A stretch of 64,000 nt of DNA from an uncultured Bacteroidales bacterium (lineage in GTDB: Bacteria > Bacteroidota > Bacteroidia > Bacteroidales > Bacteroidaceae). Below the pieces are notes generated by a model that was given only the letters and a program-made list of their open reading frames with translations, did no database searches and was not told the origin of the DNA. The stretch spans positions 432,271 through 496,270 of the forward strand of contig CACYZY010000001.1 in the NCBI GenBank assembly GCA_902779085.1, in the 5' to 3' direction. Made by a program: the position numbers and the translations under genes. This document shows positions 54,376 to 62,820 of this stretch, in pieces (the first letter of the stretch is position 1; every line of letters begins with the position of its first letter).

Positions 54376-55275
54376 ATGTGGTTGTTTTTAGCATTCCTAT
54401 CTGCTGTCCTTTTGGGCTTTTACGACGTTTTTAAGAAACAGTCGCTCAAGGACAATGCTGTATTGCCGGTGTTGTTTCTCAATACCTTTTTTTCATCATT
54501 GGTGTTCCTGCCATTCATTTTGGTGTCATATTTTGCACCAGAGACCTTACATAACTCTGTCTTTTTCGTGCCAGAGGCAGGATGGGAGGCCCATCGGCTC
54601 ATACTGCTCAAGTCGTTTATTGTCCTCTCGTCATGGATATTGGGCTATTTCGGCATGAAACACCTGCCCATCACCATTGTTGGACCTATTAATGCTACAC
54701 GACCTGTGATGGTGCTCATTGGCGCCATACTGCTTTTTGGCGAACGTTTGAACCTCTATCAGTGGATTGGTGTGTCGCTTGCCATCCTTTCATTCTTTCT
54801 TTTGAGTCGATCTGGTAAGAAGGAAGGTATTGACTTCAAGCATGACCGTTGGATCTATTTTGTTGTACTAGCTGCTGTGCTGGGGGCTGTGAGTGGTTTG
54901 TACGACAAGTACTTGATGACACAACTCAGCCCTATGTTAGTGCAGTCGTGGTATAATATCTATCAGGTAGTCATTATGGGCAGTATCATTGCTTTATTGT
55001 GGTGGCCACAACGCAGAAGCAGTACGCCATTCACATGGAAGTGGACCATAGTATGCATTTCATTGTTCTTATGTGCTGCTGATTTTGCTTATTTCTATTC
55101 TTTGAGTCTCGAAAGTTCTATGGTGTCTATCGTTTCTATGGTCAGAAGAAGCAGTGTAGTGGTGTCATTCCTCTTTGGAGCACTTGTTTTCCGTGAAAAG
55201 AACTTAAAAAGTAAAGTTATTGACCTAATTTTAGTGCTAATTGGAATGTTCTTCTTATATTTGGGCACAAATTAG
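54376..55275 (+). CDS. EamA/DMT-family transporter
   Basis: A 299-residue membrane protein with about ten helices in two EamA repeats: MWLFLAFLSAVLLGFYDVFKK begins the first and YFVVLAAVLGAVSGLYDKYLM the second. GPINATRPVMVLIGAILLFGERLNLYQWIGV and VSFLFGALVFREKNLKSK are the paired family ends. The substrate is unknown. I chose ATG 54376 over 54358 because the upstream codons coincide with a -7 box and the family normally begins at this MWL. Confidence 0.86.
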   Translation: MWLFLAFLSAVLLGFYDVFKKQSLKDNAVLPVLFLNTFFSSLVFLPFILVSYFAPETLHNSVFFVPEAGWEAHRLILLKSFIVLSSWILGYFGMKHLPITIVGPINATRPVMVLIGAILLFGERLNLYQWIGVSLAILSFFLLSRSGKKEGIDFKHDRWIYFVVLAAVLGAVSGLYDKYLMTQLSPMLVQSWYNIYQVVIMGSIIALLWWPQRRSSTPFTWKWTIVCISLFLCAADFAYFYSLSLESSMVSIVSMVRRSSVVVSFLFGALVFREKNLKSKVIDLILVLIGMFFLYLGTN

Positions 55276-55410
55276 ACTCTCATACCCTCTCTGGTTGCTG
55301 GTTGTCAGTTCCCCGAACAAGATGGGGAAAGGTCAACAAAGGTGCAAATTCTTTGCTAAAAATGGTGTCGTAGGGAGTGGAAAAGTTTATTGTAAGCGAT
55401 TTAAAATTCG

Positions 55411-56046
55411 ATGAAAAGGACGTTTTTTATAATAGTGGCATTGCTGGCGGCTTGTCAGATGACATTTGCTCAACAAATAAGAGAGAGTTTTGTGAATATG
55501 CCAGACTCTCTCAGCACCTTGCTGACAAAGGTGAATCGAGAAGACTTTATCGACTTCCTGGATAGCAACATGAAAGCTGAGGTGAATAACCGGTTGGGTG
55601 GCAAGTCGCAAATGACGAAACTGACAGCTGATTTCCTGGAGGTTAAAATGAGCGAGCAAAGCACATATCAGTTGAAGGTGCTAGCTAAGTCTGATGGCAC
55701 CCAACTGCTTTGTGCAGTATCTACTGCATGTGGACCTGTATGTGACAGCCATATTAATTTCTTTACCACTGATTGGCAACCACTTGATGCTAATGATCTA
55801 GTGCCAAAACTCCCTGTGCTTGACAGTTTTCTGAAACCTTTTCCAGAAGACGCTTCTTATGCCCTACGCGATGCCCGTCATCAAGCTGATTTGCTGCTGA
55901 TGAAAGCTGATCTTTCTGCAGATAATACTACTCTTTCTTTCACACTGACCACACCTGAATATATGGATGCTGAGGCTGCAAAGTTGTTGGCACCCTATAT
56001 TGTGCCCACTGTCACCTTGCAGTGGAATGGTGAATGTTTCCAATGA
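55411..56046 (+). CDS. DUF3256 family exported protein
   Basis: A 211-residue protein with signal peptide MKRTFFIIVALLAACQMTFAQ. The family DUF3256 is confined to Bacteroidales. The conserved parts are FVNMPDSLSTLLTKVNREDFIDFLDS, VLAKSDGTQLLCAVSTACGPVCDSHINFF and the final TVTLQWNGECF. It is beta-rich and probably periplasmic; function unknown. The DMT transporter ends 135 bases upstream. Downstream is non-coding element B. Confidence 0.85.
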   Translation: MKRTFFIIVALLAACQMTFAQQIRESFVNMPDSLSTLLTKVNREDFIDFLDSNMKAEVNNRLGGKSQMTKLTADFLEVKMSEQSTYQLKVLAKSDGTQLLCAVSTACGPVCDSHINFFTTDWQPLDANDLVPKLPVLDSFLKPFPEDASYALRDARHQADLLLMKADLSADNTTLSFTLTTPEYMDAEAAKLLAPYIVPTVTLQWNGECFQ

Positions 56047-56094
56047 ATATTTGCATATTTTGTACCTCTATTTGCTGTTTTGAGTACTACTGAA

Positions 56095-56178
56095 AGTCCC
56101 CAATTCGTTTAGCGGAAGTAAAAGGTGGTTTTAGCGGAACTAAGCCGTCCGTTTAGCGGTAGTAAGCGTAAGGGGACT
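56095..56178. repeat. 22-bp-period TTTAGCGG array in a hairpin (element B)
   Basis: TTTAGCGGAAGTAA (56108), TTTAGCGGAACTAA (56130) and TTTAGCGGTAGTAA (56152) are spaced exactly 22 bases apart. AGTCCCC at 56095-56101 and GGGGACT at 56172-56178 bracket them. The first 36 bases equal those of element A at 19137. Confidence 0.82.
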
Positions 56179-56214
56179 AGTGGGGTTGATTTTGGATATC
56201 TAAGTAGCTTTTCG

Positions 56215-56390
56215 ATTACAGATTACAGATTACAGTTTTCTTATAAGCACCACATCTCCGAGAGTAAAATTTTTTATTATATATAATATATATATCATAT
56301 ATATTATATATAATAAAGTTATATACTTCTTCTCTTCTTGTCCAGCGCATGTATAGCTCCCCAAATAAACTGTAAACTGTAATCTGTAAT
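56215..56390. repeat. Nested inverted repeats (element B)
   Basis: Outer arms 56215-56238 and 56367-56390 are reverse complements at 23 of 24 positions, the left one being three tandem copies of a GATTACA-like unit. Inside, 56273-56293 and 56297-56317 are perfect 21-base AT-only inverted repeats with a three-base loop. The architecture is that of element A with unrelated arm sequence. Confidence 0.85.
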
Positions 56391-56459
56391 TGTCGTGACT
56401 TCTTATAGAAAGGTTGTTTCCTTGTCTCTTAAAATATTATAATAAAATACTTTGTTTTG

Positions 56460-56490
56460 TTGTATAATCAAGAAAAAAATATTATCTTTG
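56460..56490 (+). promoter_or_regulatory. Putative promoter for the secreted esterase gene
   Basis: TTG at 56460-56462 and TATCTTTG at 56483-56490 are 20 bases apart, 35 bases before the ATG. Confidence 0.65.
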
Positions 56491-56524
56491 TATCATAATT
56501 AAGAACATTAAATAACAGAAAATT

Positions 56525-58225
56525 ATGAAGAAATTTATCGTACTGATAATGACCATGATGGTGACATTTATGGCACAAGCTCAGACTTCCGCACAGAATG
56601 GTGAAGTAAAACTTACTGAGGTGAAGGGCTTGCAACAGAAAGCATATGTGTATCGCTCAATGGGCATGGGAGACCTAACTGTTGAAACGGGTCATCTGAA
56701 TGGTTTTACTCCGTTCTATCTGGTGTATCCTGACAAGAAAGTAAATGAGGTGCAGGCAATGGACTTGATAAAGGAACTTGGCATTGACCAGCAGTTGAAT
56801 CAATTTGGCATCAGCTTCGGTGTGGTGAACCCTGTGGGTGATACTTATAACAACGAGGTGGATTTCAAGGCGTTCCAGACAATGGTGGATAGTCTGCGTA
56901 CATTTGCCAACCTGAAAATCATCGGCATTGGCAATGGTGCTACCTTTGTAAACCAGACTATCGCCAATAATGCGGGTGAAGTGGCTGGCATCGTGAGCAT
57001 TAATGGTAAGCCAGGGAAGGCAGTTGCCAATGCGGCACCTGTGCCTGCCTTTGTTGTGGGCAAAAATGCTGCTAACATCGCCAAATCTTATATTGCCACC
57101 AACAAGGCAAAACTCACTGCCAAGGAGAAACAAATGCAGATTTATACCAATGCTGACGAACCACTGCTACGAGTTGTAGTAAGTAATACAACCACTCAGA
57201 CATTAGGCGAAATTTTCCAGGATGCTTGGGAGACCTTGCTGAAAAAGAACTATCGTTTCAACAATTTCCGTCACACTTGGTATGAGGGACAAAAGCATGG
57301 ACAGTATGGAGTGTATGAACTGGAACCTTTCTTGAACCTCGACGAGCTGAAAGTGAAACGTAATATTGTGGTTAATGAAGATAGGTTTGGACAGTCTAAG
57401 ACGTTGTGGTATGAATATATCCCTGAAGGTGTGATGAGTGCCGAGAAGGGCAGTGTACCATTGGTGCTGCTGTTGCATGGCAATAACAACGATCCTCGTA
57501 CACAGGCTGATACATCCGGTTGGATTCAGTTGGCTGCTAAAGAGAAAATATTCGTGGCTGAACTTGAGTGGCAGGGAAAGCCTGGTTATGCTGCGATGGG
57601 GCATGATGGCATAGAAACTACTGTGATGACGCTGGTGCAGAAATATCCTCAGATTGACCCTTCTCGTATCTATACTGAAGGTTTGTCGGCTGGAGCTATG
57701 ACCTCAAGTGCATTGGGAATAAAAAAATCACATCTCTTTGCTGCTATCGGTGCTATGAGTGGCGGCTTGTTCCCTGGTGGTGGCGTGTTTGGTGGTGATG
57801 CTATCTACAATGAGGCAGTACAGAAACGTGGTTTTGTAGAAACGGCATACGTAGGTGTGTTTGGTACTGACGATGCTGTAATTCGCTATCCTAAGGCTAA
57901 TGACTGGAAAGGTAACAGTGTAATCAATGCTTGGCAGGTATATGAGACCATGAATGGTATGGACGTTGTGGAGGATTACGACTTTGGCAAGAATGAGGCA
58001 TTTGGTCAAACAGTGCAGAATCCAACCACCATTAAGACCAACAAGGGTGATGGCATCACGATGGAGATTGGTTATCTTAACAAGGGAAATGTACCATTGA
58101 TGAAGTTGGTGGCAGTGATGCATTATGGCCACTGGAACTTCCAGCCTGCAGCTGAGCAGATGTGGGAACATTTCAAGCATTTCTCACGTGATATTAAGAC
58201 TAAGAAACTGATTTATCATCCATAA
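56525..58225 (+). CDS. Secreted PHB-depolymerase/esterase-like protein, two hydrolase-like halves
   Basis: A 566-residue exported protein with signal peptide MKKFIVLIMTMMVTFMAQAQ. The C-terminal half (from about residue 270) is an Esterase_phd-type alpha/beta hydrolase: VPLVLLLHGNNNDPRTQAD for the oxyanion side, YTEGLSAGAMTSSAL with the nucleophile Ser near 387, and VMHYGHWNF with a likely catalytic His. The first half looks like a worn-out hydrolase, with GIGNGATFV where the nucleophile should be. The family includes esterases that release feruloyl or acetyl groups. Two small genes follow on the same strand. Confidence 0.78.
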   Translation: MKKFIVLIMTMMVTFMAQAQTSAQNGEVKLTEVKGLQQKAYVYRSMGMGDLTVETGHLNGFTPFYLVYPDKKVNEVQAMDLIKELGIDQQLNQFGISFGVVNPVGDTYNNEVDFKAFQTMVDSLRTFANLKIIGIGNGATFVNQTIANNAGEVAGIVSINGKPGKAVANAAPVPAFVVGKNAANIAKSYIATNKAKLTAKEKQMQIYTNADEPLLRVVVSNTTTQTLGEIFQDAWETLLKKNYRFNNFRHTWYEGQKHGQYGVYELEPFLNLDELKVKRNIVVNEDRFGQSKTLWYEYIPEGVMSAEKGSVPLVLLLHGNNNDPRTQADTSGWIQLAAKEKIFVAELEWQGKPGYAAMGHDGIETTVMTLVQKYPQIDPSRIYTEGLSAGAMTSSALGIKKSHLFAAIGAMSGGLFPGGGVFGGDAIYNEAVQKRGFVETAYVGVFGTDDAVIRYPKANDWKGNSVINAWQVYETMNGMDVVEDYDFGKNEAFGQTVQNPTTIKTNKGDGITMEIGYLNKGNVPLMKLVAVMHYGHWNFQPAAEQMWEHFKHFSRDIKTKKLIYHP

Positions 58226-58251
58226 ATAATTGAAACGAAGCATATATTGAT

Positions 58252-58911
58252 ATGAAAAGAATAAAATTTGTTATAATGGTATTGGCCACAGCAATGATGG
58301 CTGGTTGTGGCTCACTAGGAACAATGGGTGGCACAAGTGGCGGTAATGGCAGTTCTAACGGCTCAGGCGCTTTAGGTGGCATATTGGACATTCTGAGCAA
58401 TCCTAATACCATAGGAAACGTGATATCCAGTGTGATAGGTACTAACAAACTGACATCGGCACAGTTGATTGGCACATGGAGATACTATGGCCCTGGTGTG
58501 GCATTTACTTCAGAAAAGGCATTGGCTAACGCTGGTGGTGAAGTAGCTGCTGCACAGATCAAGGAGAAACTCCAGCCTACATATAACACCTTAGGCTTGT
58601 CGGCATCAAACACCATCTTTACGTATAAAGAAGACAAATCTTTCTCTGCCAACATCAAGGGCATTCCATTGTCGGGCAGCTATACATACGATGAGGCGAC
58701 TGGTAAGATTACTTATAAGACGCTGTTGTTGAGTTTCAATGGATATGCAAAGCGCAATACTAACGGCATTGCGGTATTGTTTGAGGCCAAGCAGTTGCTG
58801 AAAGTGTTGCAAACCATTACAGCACTGAGTGGCAACCAGACCTTGGAGGTGATAGGAGAGGTAAGCAAACAGTATGACAACGTTCGTTTGGGCTTCGATG
58901 TGACAAAGTAA
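58252..58911 (+). CDS. DUF4923 family lipoprotein
   Basis: A 219-residue lipoprotein with lipobox MAGC near residue 19. A Gly/Ser/Asn-rich linker is followed by LTSAQLIGTWRYYGPGVAFTSEKALANAGG, the DUF4923 lipocalin-like start, and a beta-rich body ending VSKQYDNVRLGFDVTK. The family is Bacteroidales-specific; function unknown. It is 26 bases after the esterase gene and eight before the next gene. Confidence 0.85.
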   Translation: MKRIKFVIMVLATAMMAGCGSLGTMGGTSGGNGSSNGSGALGGILDILSNPNTIGNVISSVIGTNKLTSAQLIGTWRYYGPGVAFTSEKALANAGGEVAAAQIKEKLQPTYNTLGLSASNTIFTYKEDKSFSANIKGIPLSGSYTYDEATGKITYKTLLLSFNGYAKRNTNGIAVLFEAKQLLKVLQTITALSGNQTLEVIGEVSKQYDNVRLGFDVTK

Positions 58912-58919
58912 AGCAACGT

Positions 58920-59879
58920 ATGGATTTGTTTCAAAGATTGAGCCGGTGGTTGGCTAGTAATGCCTCATGGGTGGTAATAGCAGCTGCTGTCTTCACTTTC
59001 TTCCTGCCATCGGCTTTTAACTGGGTTCGTGGCAATACACAGACTGTCATCTTGGGTATTATCATGCTCACGATGGGGCTTACCTTGACGACCCAGGATT
59101 TTAAGATCTTGGCACAGAGGCCATTTGATATCTTGATAGGAGCTTGTGCTCAGTTTTTCATCATGCCTTGTGTGGCTTATCTGCTGGTGCATGTGTTCCA
59201 ATTAGAACCTGCTTTAGCATTGGGTATCTTGTTGGTGGGCTGCTGCCCAGGTGGGGTGTCGAGCAACATTATGTCATACCTCTGTCATGGTGATGTGGCC
59301 TTTTCTGTTGGAATGACTTGTGCCTCCACCTTGTTGGCTCCTGTTATGACGCCTCTGCTAATGGAGTTTACTGCAGGAGAGATCATTGAGATTGATGCCA
59401 TCGGAATGTTTGTGAATATCCTGATTGTAACCATCATTCCTGTTGGAATAGGTTGCTACCTCAATTATACTTACTCGAAGAAAGAGGTCTTTCCTAAGAT
59501 TCAGTCATTGATGCCCGGACTGAGTGTTACCTGTCTGGCTTGTATTGTGGGTGGTGTAGTATCTACAGTACATGACGACTTGGTGGCTCGTGGTCTGATG
59601 CTGTTCTTGTGGACCTTTGCCGTAGTATTCTGCCACAATTCGTTGGGTTATCTGTTAGGATGGACAGCAGGCACGCTGGCAAAGTTCAATATGCCAAAAA
59701 AACGCACAATCTCCATAGAGGTAGGCATGCAGAATGCGGGGCTGGCAACAGTACTTGCAGGCACTTTCTTTGCTGCCCAGCCGTTAGCGGTGTTGCCTTG
59801 TGCTATTTCTTGCGCTTGGCATAGTATCAGTGGTACGATACTGGCTGGTATCTTCCTGAAGCTTGATAGAAAAAAGTAA
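58920..59879 (+). CDS. Bile acid:sodium symporter family (SBF/BASS) transporter
   Basis: A 319-residue membrane protein with about ten helices. Characteristic stretches are LGIIMLTMGLTLTTQDF, VGCCPGGVSSNIMSYLCHGDVAFSV (the crossing region that binds Na+ and substrate), and EVGMQNAGLATVLAGTFF. The substrate could be a bile acid, pantoate-like or another organic anion. Its operon includes DUF4923. Confidence 0.9.
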   Translation: MDLFQRLSRWLASNASWVVIAAAVFTFFLPSAFNWVRGNTQTVILGIIMLTMGLTLTTQDFKILAQRPFDILIGACAQFFIMPCVAYLLVHVFQLEPALALGILLVGCCPGGVSSNIMSYLCHGDVAFSVGMTCASTLLAPVMTPLLMEFTAGEIIEIDAIGMFVNILIVTIIPVGIGCYLNYTYSKKEVFPKIQSLMPGLSVTCLACIVGGVVSTVHDDLVARGLMLFLWTFAVVFCHNSLGYLLGWTAGTLAKFNMPKKRTISIEVGMQNAGLATVLAGTFFAAQPLAVLPCAISCAWHSISGTILAGIFLKLDRKK

Positions 59880-59993
59880 TAATTTGTAACTTCCATTTGC
59901 TTATAAGACAGTTTTCTCCTTTTTAATAATGTATATATATGGCGCGTAGTTAATTATTTGACAACTTGTGTAACAATTTTCGAATATAATGAT

Positions 59994-60001
59994 TAACTTT
60001 G
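59994..60001 (+). promoter_or_regulatory. Putative -7 element for the headgroup cluster
   Basis: TAACTTTG, 28 bases before the ATG at 60029. No ideal -33 is visible at the usual spacing. Confidence 0.5.
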
Positions 60002-60028
60002 CGCCAAAATATTGCTGAAGTAGTAATT

Positions 60029-60757
60029 ATGATTGGAGTTATTCTTGCCGCTGGTATGGCGAAACGGTTGCGCCCACTGACTGATGAGCGTCCCAAGTGT
60101 CTGCTGAAAGTAGGACAGCGCACACTGTTGCAGCGTACGGTGGATGCTGTTATTAATTCAGGTATTGATGAATTGGTGGTAGTGACTGGCTATAAGAATA
60201 ACATGATTGTGGATTTTTTGAAAACCAACTATCCGTCTCTTACCATTCATTTTATTGATAATCCTGATTATGCTCATAATAACAATATCTTTTCTTTGTG
60301 GTTGACAAGACCTTATACAGAAGGAAAAGATTTTCTTCTGCTTGACAGCGATATTCTGTTTGACCCTACTGTTGTTTCTACCATTGTCAGAGAGGAAGGA
60401 ACTGTGTTGGCATTGAATCGCCATGAACTGGGAGAAGAAGAAATTAAAGTGATTGTAGATAATAAGGGCTTTGTAAAGGAAATTAGTAAAGTGTGCGCCA
60501 TCAATGATGCATTAGGTGAGAGCGTGGGTATTGAGAAGATGACGGCTGATTACAGTAATGCATTATTCCAGGAACTGCAGCGCATGATTGTGGAGGAGGG
60601 ATTGATTGATGTTTTCTATGAAAAAGCCTTTGAGCGCTTGATTCCACAGGGTTTTACTTTCAGGATAGTGGATACCACCGACTATTTCTCGATTGAGCTC
60701 GATACGATAGAAGATTTTGAAAATGCAAAGAAGCTGATACCGGCTAACCTATATTGA
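60029..60757 (+). CDS. LicC-like nucleotidyltransferase (probable CTP-dependent)
   Basis: A 242-residue sugar-nucleotide-transferase-fold protein. MIGVILAAGMAKRLRPLTDERPKCLLKV is the nucleotide-binding loop, with the G-x-G-x-R replaced by GMAKR as in LicC-type enzymes. DFLLLDSDILFDP carries the metal-binding Asp. It resembles CTP:phosphocholine or phospho-amino-alcohol cytidylyltransferases more than sugar-phosphate ones (inference). I start at ATG 60029, since the upstream codons coincide with promoter sequence. It leads a tightly packed four-gene operon with a PLP enzyme, a CDP-alcohol transferase and a flippase-like protein. Confidence 0.78.
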   Translation: MIGVILAAGMAKRLRPLTDERPKCLLKVGQRTLLQRTVDAVINSGIDELVVVTGYKNNMIVDFLKTNYPSLTIHFIDNPDYAHNNNIFSLWLTRPYTEGKDFLLLDSDILFDPTVVSTIVREEGTVLALNRHELGEEEIKVIVDNKGFVKEISKVCAINDALGESVGIEKMTADYSNALFQELQRMIVEEGLIDVFYEKAFERLIPQGFTFRIVDTTDYFSIELDTIEDFENAKKLIPANLY

Positions 60758-60773
60758 CTAAAAGTGTTTTGAA

Positions 60774-61820
60774 ATGAATTTTTTAGATAGAAACGAATTT
60801 AACTTTGAACCAAGCCAGCAAGTAGTTGATGCCATCAAGAATTTTGATCCAAAGACACTTTGCTTTTACACACGCATCTATGACGAGGGCAAAAAAAGTG
60901 TTATTTCTGTTAGATTGAGTGAAATATACAATGTGCCAGAAGAGAGAATTTTGCTTGGTTATGGAGGTGAGGATATTCTGAAGAATGCGATTCATTATTT
61001 TCTGATGATAGGCGATAATAAGACGATTCTAATACCAGAGTTTTCTTGGTGGTATTATAATCGTGTGGCTGGTGAATGCGGTGGTGACTTTGTAATGTAT
61101 CCACTTCATGAAACAGAAGATACTTTCGCATATGACATTAATGAGGTGATAGAGTATACCAACCGTGTGCATCCTCGCATGCTGCTCCTGGCTTCTCCAA
61201 ATAACCCGACAGGCAATGGCCTTTCACCAGAAGAAATAGGGCAGATTATGGAAAATATCCCAAGTGATACGATGGTACTGGTAGATGAAGCTTATGCCAG
61301 CTTTGTATCAACAGATACGCACTATATTGCTCCTTTGGTGAACAAATACGACAACCTTATTATTTCAAGGACTCTTTCAAAATTCTATGGGTTGCCAGGA
61401 TTGCGTGTAGGTTTTGGCTTCATAGGCAAAGGACATGATCAGTTCCTTAGCTATGTAAACAAGTATTTGGGTTACAATCGTTTTTCTGAAGCAGTGGCGT
61501 TAGCTGCATTGAACAGTGATGAGCATTATCGTAAGGTGGCTGATGATATGGAGTGGGGACGTCAATTGTATAAACGCGAATTGGATAACCTGCCTGGTTT
61601 TAAGGTGTATAAGTCTGTTGCTAATTTTATCCTTATCAAGTATCCAGTGGAGATAAAAGAGGAACTTAAAAAAGCTTTGGACATTCAGGATTACAAGATA
61701 AAGTTCATGGGAGATAAAGGCTTGGAATCTTGTTTACGCATTACGTTGGGACGAAAGGAACAGACAAAGGTAGTATGCGATACTATCAAGCAAGTATTCC
61801 ATAATTTTTGCAATAAATGA
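60774..61820 (+). CDS. HisC/CobD-like PLP-dependent enzyme (class I/II aminotransferase fold)
   Basis: A 348-residue PLP enzyme. LLASPNNPTGNGLSPEEI and MVLVDEAYASF bind cofactor; the Schiff-base Lys is in SRTLSKFYGLPGLRVGFGF. The KFYGLPGLR stretch resembles CobD (threonine-phosphate decarboxylase) more than typical HisC (KAFxLAGLR). It could be a histidinol-phosphate aminotransferase or a phospho-amino-acid decarboxylase that makes a phospho-amino-alcohol; neighbours favour the latter. It is 16 bases after the nucleotidyltransferase and overlaps the next gene by four bases. Confidence 0.78.
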   Translation: MNFLDRNEFNFEPSQQVVDAIKNFDPKTLCFYTRIYDEGKKSVISVRLSEIYNVPEERILLGYGGEDILKNAIHYFLMIGDNKTILIPEFSWWYYNRVAGECGGDFVMYPLHETEDTFAYDINEVIEYTNRVHPRMLLLASPNNPTGNGLSPEEIGQIMENIPSDTMVLVDEAYASFVSTDTHYIAPLVNKYDNLIISRTLSKFYGLPGLRVGFGFIGKGHDQFLSYVNKYLGYNRFSEAVALAALNSDEHYRKVADDMEWGRQLYKRELDNLPGFKVYKSVANFILIKYPVEIKEELKKALDIQDYKIKFMGDKGLESCLRITLGRKEQTKVVCDTIKQVFHNFCNK

Positions 61821-62815
61821 CTGAAAACAATAAAGAGAAAGAAGGCTATTTAGCCTCTCTTAAATCTGCTGAAACAGAGGACTGGCTGGATTATCATGTA
61901 GTCCGTCCGTTTTGTTATCATTTAGCGCGATTCTTTGCTAAGTTTGGTGTACACCCCAATACGGTTACTATTTGGTCAATCATTATTGGAGCTGGTAGCT
62001 GCGTCTTTTTCGTTCATGGAAGTTTCTACTATGAAGGAATTTGGGGTTTTATCCTTAACCTGATAGCAGTGTTTTTGCTTTGTTGGGCAGACATCTTTGA
62101 CTGTACGGATGGACAGTTGGCGCGATTGACTGGACAAAAGAGCCGTTTGGGGCGCATTTTAGACGGAGTGGCAGGCTTTGTGTGGTTTATTTTTATCTAT
62201 GTGGCAATTGTCTATCGTTTTTACCTGCATCATGACCTGGAGTTTGGATGGTTAGGAATTGAGAATACTGCCGAGAATACGATGATAGCTACTTGTGTAG
62301 TAGTCCTATTAGGGCTGATTTCAGGGTTTGTATGCATGGGTGGGCAGACACGTTTGGCTGATTATTATATTCAAGTACACCTATTTTCCCTCAAAGGCGA
62401 AAAGGGTAGCGAACTCGACAATTCCAAAAAGCAGAAAGAAATATATGATCAGACTCCTTGGAAGGGTAACTGGGTTTGGAAGACTTTTTTGAATTCGTAT
62501 GTTGACTATACGCGTAAGCAAGAGAAAGTAACGCCACAGTTCCAACGCATGATGAAATTGATGAAAGATAAATATGGAAGTGTAGAACAGGTACCGTCTG
62601 CCATTCGCCAGGAGTTTCATGACCAGTCGTTGGCTCTGATGAAGTGGAATGGTTTACTTACCTTCAACTTCCGTTCTGCTATTTTTTTCTTAGCATGCTT
62701 ATTGGATGTACCTGTAATGAATTTCGTTTTCGAGATAGTTGCGATGTCTTTGCTAGCTTGGTATATTAATCACCGTCACGAGACGTTTAGTAAACAGATT
62801 GCACAGAAACTTTGA
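61817..62815 (+). CDS. CDP-alcohol phosphatidyltransferase with an altered motif
   Basis: A 332-residue membrane enzyme of the CDP-alcohol phosphotransferase family. The motif region FDCTDGQLARLTGQKSRLGR continues ILDGVAG. The family pattern D-x2-D-G-x2-A-R-x8-G-x3-D-x3-D is met except that the last Asp is Gly (GGC for GAC). About six helices are visible, with an unusual soluble insertion of around 90 residues before the last two (from LFSLKGEKGSELDN to MKWNG). It likely transfers a phospho-alcohol from a CDP donor to a lipid. The start overlaps the PLP gene stop (ATGA). Confidence 0.82.
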   Translation: MTENNKEKEGYLASLKSAETEDWLDYHVVRPFCYHLARFFAKFGVHPNTVTIWSIIIGAGSCVFFVHGSFYYEGIWGFILNLIAVFLLCWADIFDCTDGQLARLTGQKSRLGRILDGVAGFVWFIFIYVAIVYRFYLHHDLEFGWLGIENTAENTMIATCVVVLLGLISGFVCMGGQTRLADYYIQVHLFSLKGEKGSELDNSKKQKEIYDQTPWKGNWVWKTFLNSYVDYTRKQEKVTPQFQRMMKLMKDKYGSVEQVPSAIRQEFHDQSLALMKWNGLLTFNFRSAIFFLACLLDVPVMNFVFEIVAMSLLAWYINHRHETFSKQIAQKL

Positions 62816-62820
62816 TCTCT

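Larger units (their letters stand above)
56047..56524. other. Non-coding region holding structured repeat element B
   Basis: About 480 bases without a gene. The 22-bp-period array and nested inverted repeats annotated below occupy 56095-56390. The promoter of the esterase gene lies near 56460-56490. Confidence 0.75.
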
